NCBI GenBank assembly: GCA_030639105.1 | Contig: DAOWDI010000165.1 | Location: 1-9,497 of the forward strand | DNA length: 9,497 nt | Source: Gammaproteobacteria bacterium | GTDB taxonomy: Bacteria; Pseudomonadota; Gammaproteobacteria; Ga0077536 | Reading direction: 5' to 3' | Shown: piece by piece, positions 7,395 through 9,497 of the stretch | How positions within the stretch are numbered: position 1 is the first letter of the stretch | Layout of the letters: every line of letters starts with the position of its first letter | The notes under the pieces: generated by a model | Told to the model about the DNA's origin: nothing | The model's database searches: none | The model's input: the letters and a program-made list of their open reading frames with translations, nothing else | Translations under genes and position numbers: made by a program

Positions 7395-8246
7395 ATGCAA
7401 CGAATAATTTCGATGCCGGTAGGCCGGCTGCTTCCACTAGTGATGTGTCTGATGGCGCTCTATGGCGTCGACGCCACTGCGCGGGAAGTAAAGAAATTGG
7501 TCATCACCAATTTTACCGCCCAATGCGGTGGCAACGACATCGGTGCGTGGAACAACATGGTCGACGGCTGGTATGACGAGATGGATGACGAGAGCTATAG
7601 CAAGGACGGCGCCTATGTCAATGGGAACATGACGCTGGAGCGCTTTTGTGATCCGGATTGGAACGGTTCATGCGATGACGATTGGTTCATCGATGATTCG
7701 GATGCCTTTATTCTAGGCACTCACGGCGCGGACAGTGGCGATCACTGGCAAGGCCTCATGCGCTGGAGTTGGAACGGTCACTGCCGCGTCGACGCCGGCG
7801 GCAGCTCGGATGAGGTCTGGAACGGTGACTGGGACAACGAATTCATAACCCTCTCTTCCTGCAACAGCGCGGACGACGACAACCTATCCGGGATCCGCAA
7901 CGCGATGTTCGATCCCATCGATACGCCATCCAACGGCCGGCGCGCCCACCAATGGGATGCATTTCATGGAGTGATGTGGATCTCCAACGGGCGGCGCGGC
8001 GATTACGATGATGTGGCCGACGATGGGCACGACGGGTCGATTTCCGACGCCTGGGTATACAACCAGAAGGACAGCAAGCAGTGCCCGGTCGCTTACGCCA
8101 TAAGCAGCTCGCGCAATGGCTGCCTGGTGCGGCTCAATTACGAGCGCTACAACTACGTGTACGGTGATCCGCCTGGACACAACTGGTATTGCTGGAAGGC
8201 ATGGTCCAACTGCGACCCCACCGGGGAAACGGCCTGGAATCCCTGA
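7395..8246 (+). CDS. Exported Trp/Asp/Cys-rich protein, putative caspase-like (clan CD) cysteine peptidase
   Basis: Not a gene I can name. The 283-aa product starts at the ATG with a perfect AGGAGG five bases upstream (7384-7389); a frame extending back to 7365 lacks such a site. Residues 1-29 form a Sec signal peptide with a likely cleavage after DATA (Ala29). The mature part is acidic, has about 16 Trp and 9 Cys, and repeats a WNG motif (DWNGSC, SWNGHC, VWNGDW). A hydrophobic strand ends in His110-Gly111 (AFILGTHG), and 46 residues later another ends in Cys156 (FITLSSCNS). This His-Gly then hydrophobic-x-x-Cys order is the hallmark of clan CD peptidases (caspase, gingipain, clostripain), and the later MWISNGRRGDYDD...DAWVYN recalls DUF6345-type proteins. 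If Cys156 is catalytic, the other eight could form four disulfides. The function is inferred from pattern only; it is paired with the next exported gene. Confidence 0.75.
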   Translation: MQRIISMPVGRLLPLVMCLMALYGVDATAREVKKLVITNFTAQCGGNDIGAWNNMVDGWYDEMDDESYSKDGAYVNGNMTLERFCDPDWNGSCDDDWFIDDSDAFILGTHGADSGDHWQGLMRWSWNGHCRVDAGGSSDEVWNGDWDNEFITLSSCNSADDDNLSGIRNAMFDPIDTPSNGRRAHQWDAFHGVMWISNGRRGDYDDVADDGHDGSISDAWVYNQKDSKQCPVAYAISSSRNGCLVRLNYERYNYVYGDPPGHNWYCWKAWSNCDPTGETAWNP

Positions 8247-8305
8247 TCCCCGGCTCTATTGCATCGTTTGAGGCACCACACCGTTGTTTTTCTAGGAGGA
8301 ACACC

Positions 8306-9454
8306 ATGAATAAGCGTTTGGGGTTGAATTTGGTCATCGTTTTTGCCACCTGCATCGCCATAGCACAGGTGCACGCGGTTCGTGACGATGGGGACAAGCC
8401 CGTACCACCACCGATCGATCCGCCGAAGCTGGACACTTTGAAACTCATGATCGACCGGGCCATGCCGGAAGACGTCCAGGAAGACAACAGCAAGCTCTTA
8501 AAACTTCTGCTGGAGCCGGAGGCTTCCCCCACGGGCCCCTCGGACAAGTTCGATATCCGCACAGCACCGAGGAAACTCGGGATGCGCCGCGCGGTACCGA
8601 GCAAGGGGTGCTTTGCGCCGCCGCCGAGATTATCGTGCACCATGGGCGAGGGATCTCGCGACGGTGGTGGCGCCTACAAGCAGATCCAGGCGGACAGCGT
8701 AGGCAACATCAGTTTTGTGAGCCGCTTACCCGATCCCTCATTGGGTAACCCGGAGAAAGTGGGTGATCTCGTTCTTCCGTCCTTTACTATGGACGACCTT
8801 TTCGTAATCGATAGTTTCTTCAATATATTCGTCAAAGTATTTGGCGTGCCGCCAATGGAAGCGCCGGATCCATCGAGCTGGAAAGTAGATCGGATGCTGG
8901 TTGGCATGCAGGACGCAGAGCGCTCAACCTTGCGCCCAGAGATCAAGGAAGTGGCAGGCATGGTCGAGATACCGCGAATGCTAACGGTGCGGGGACTGAG
9001 CCTGCCGGCGGTCCGGGTGCTTGGCTCGCAGGTGCAGGGTGCAATCGACGACCAGAGTGGCGGGCTGCCGTTCCGGGTCGAGGTCCAAGGCTGGACGAGG
9101 TTCACCATCCCATCTGCATTGCAACGGGCCGAGGCCATGCCCAGATCGGATCTGGTGGGCCATATCGCCGGGAACCTGATCAACGATCTCAGGGAAATGC
9201 CGGATCACATAACCGTGGAAATCGCCTATGCCAAGGTGGGGCAGTTCGATGAACTTGGTTCGTACAGTGGCGGCGACGCGGACGACGACAGCGGCCCCGC
9301 CGCGGATGGGATCCCGGACGCCCATCGTTATGTGCCGGTGTTGCTGACCTCCGTCAGCCCGATGTCGGCCGACGCCGACGAAGAAGAACAAGCAGGCGCG
9401 TTCTCGACGGCCGGGGTCGAGTTCGTAACACCGTTATTCAAGCTCTCGGAATAA
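8306..9454 (+). CDS. Exported protein of unknown function, partner of the preceding gene
   Basis: I do not recognise this family. The 382-aa product starts at the ATG preceded by AGGAGG (8294-8299) with a 6-base spacing; the frame extends upstream to 8189 inside the previous gene, but that start has no such support. Residues 1-24 form a signal peptide with a VHA cleavage site. Then follow a Pro-rich linker (KPVPPPIDPPKLD), a helical segment to about residue 70, and a pair of cysteines (Cys102, Cys111) likely to form a disulfide. The rest is a mixed alpha/beta region with no obvious catalytic motif. Near residues 322-339 is an acidic stretch, GGDADDDSGPAADGIPDA, resembling Asp-rich calcium-binding loops. 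It lies 59 bp downstream of the protease-like gene on the same strand, so they are probably co-transcribed; it could be a substrate, inhibitor or scaffold, which is speculation. Confidence 0.75.
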   Translation: MNKRLGLNLVIVFATCIAIAQVHAVRDDGDKPVPPPIDPPKLDTLKLMIDRAMPEDVQEDNSKLLKLLLEPEASPTGPSDKFDIRTAPRKLGMRRAVPSKGCFAPPPRLSCTMGEGSRDGGGAYKQIQADSVGNISFVSRLPDPSLGNPEKVGDLVLPSFTMDDLFVIDSFFNIFVKVFGVPPMEAPDPSSWKVDRMLVGMQDAERSTLRPEIKEVAGMVEIPRMLTVRGLSLPAVRVLGSQVQGAIDDQSGGLPFRVEVQGWTRFTIPSALQRAEAMPRSDLVGHIAGNLINDLREMPDHITVEIAYAKVGQFDELGSYSGGDADDDSGPAADGIPDAHRYVPVLLTSVSPMSADADEEEQAGAFSTAGVEFVTPLFKLSE

Positions 9455-9497
9455 TCGGGACCGGTTACCGTCAATAACCGTTGGGAGGCGTCGGCCC

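Noticed and set aside
8134..8643. A 169-codon minus-strand frame spanning the junction of the two exported-protein genes
   Set aside because: It is antisense to two genes with signal peptides and strong ribosome binding sites, and its translation is low-complexity Ser-rich with no motif.
9462..9480. CGGTTA...TAACCG inverted repeat after the last gene, considered as a terminator
   Set aside because: The 6-bp stem with a 7-nt loop is not GC-rich and no T-run follows; the window also ends 17 bases later, so context is missing.

Overview
The window looks like chromosomal DNA of a moderately GC-rich gammaproteobacterium. The main evidence is the EF-P beta-lysylation set (efp, epmA, epmB) in the arrangement typical of that class, together with a YoaA-type Fe-S helicase and a classical trxB. 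The species cannot be named from this sequence. Intergenic spaces are short, coding density is high, and I see no insertion sequence, tRNA, rRNA, CRISPR array or phage gene.

Layout, left to right. (1) 172-1119 (+): trxB, thioredoxin reductase, converging on (2) 1157-1810 (-): an all-alpha dimeric dUTPase; a small GC-rich hairpin lies between them. (3) 1998-3935 (-): YoaA/DinG-type XPD-like helicase. Its start overlaps by 20 bp the end of (4) 3916-4401 (-): a small conserved protein (probably the DUF6998 group) with a QxK motif resembling PD-(D/E)XK nucleases. Genes 4 and 3 form an operon behind an AT-rich promoter island (about 4407-4485). (5) 4536-5561 (-) epmA and (6) 5530-6102 (-) efp overlap by 32 bp and are transcribed as efp-epmA. 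Divergent from them, 34 bp away, is (7) 6137-7138 (+) epmB. Together these three supply EF-P and both enzymes needed to put beta-lysine on Lys34. (8) 7395-8246 and (9) 8306-9454 (+): two exported proteins of unknown function, each with a signal peptide and a strong AGGAGG site. The first is rich in Trp, Asp and Cys and has a His-Gly / Ser-Ser-Cys arrangement suggesting a caspase/gingipain-like (clan CD) fold.

Most notable observation: two perfect palindromes sharing the core ACTTGATKCCAAGT lie upstream of two separate minus-strand transcription units. One (4464-4481) overlaps the predicted -35 box of the DUF6998-like/yoaA operon. The other (1908-1923) lies upstream of the dUTPase gene. A second, different perfect dyad (4427-4441) sits at the predicted start of the first transcript. 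This suggests that a nucleotide-pool enzyme, a helicase and a possible nuclease share a dedicated, apparently non-LexA regulator. The second item worth attention is the secreted protease-like protein and its exported partner at the right end.
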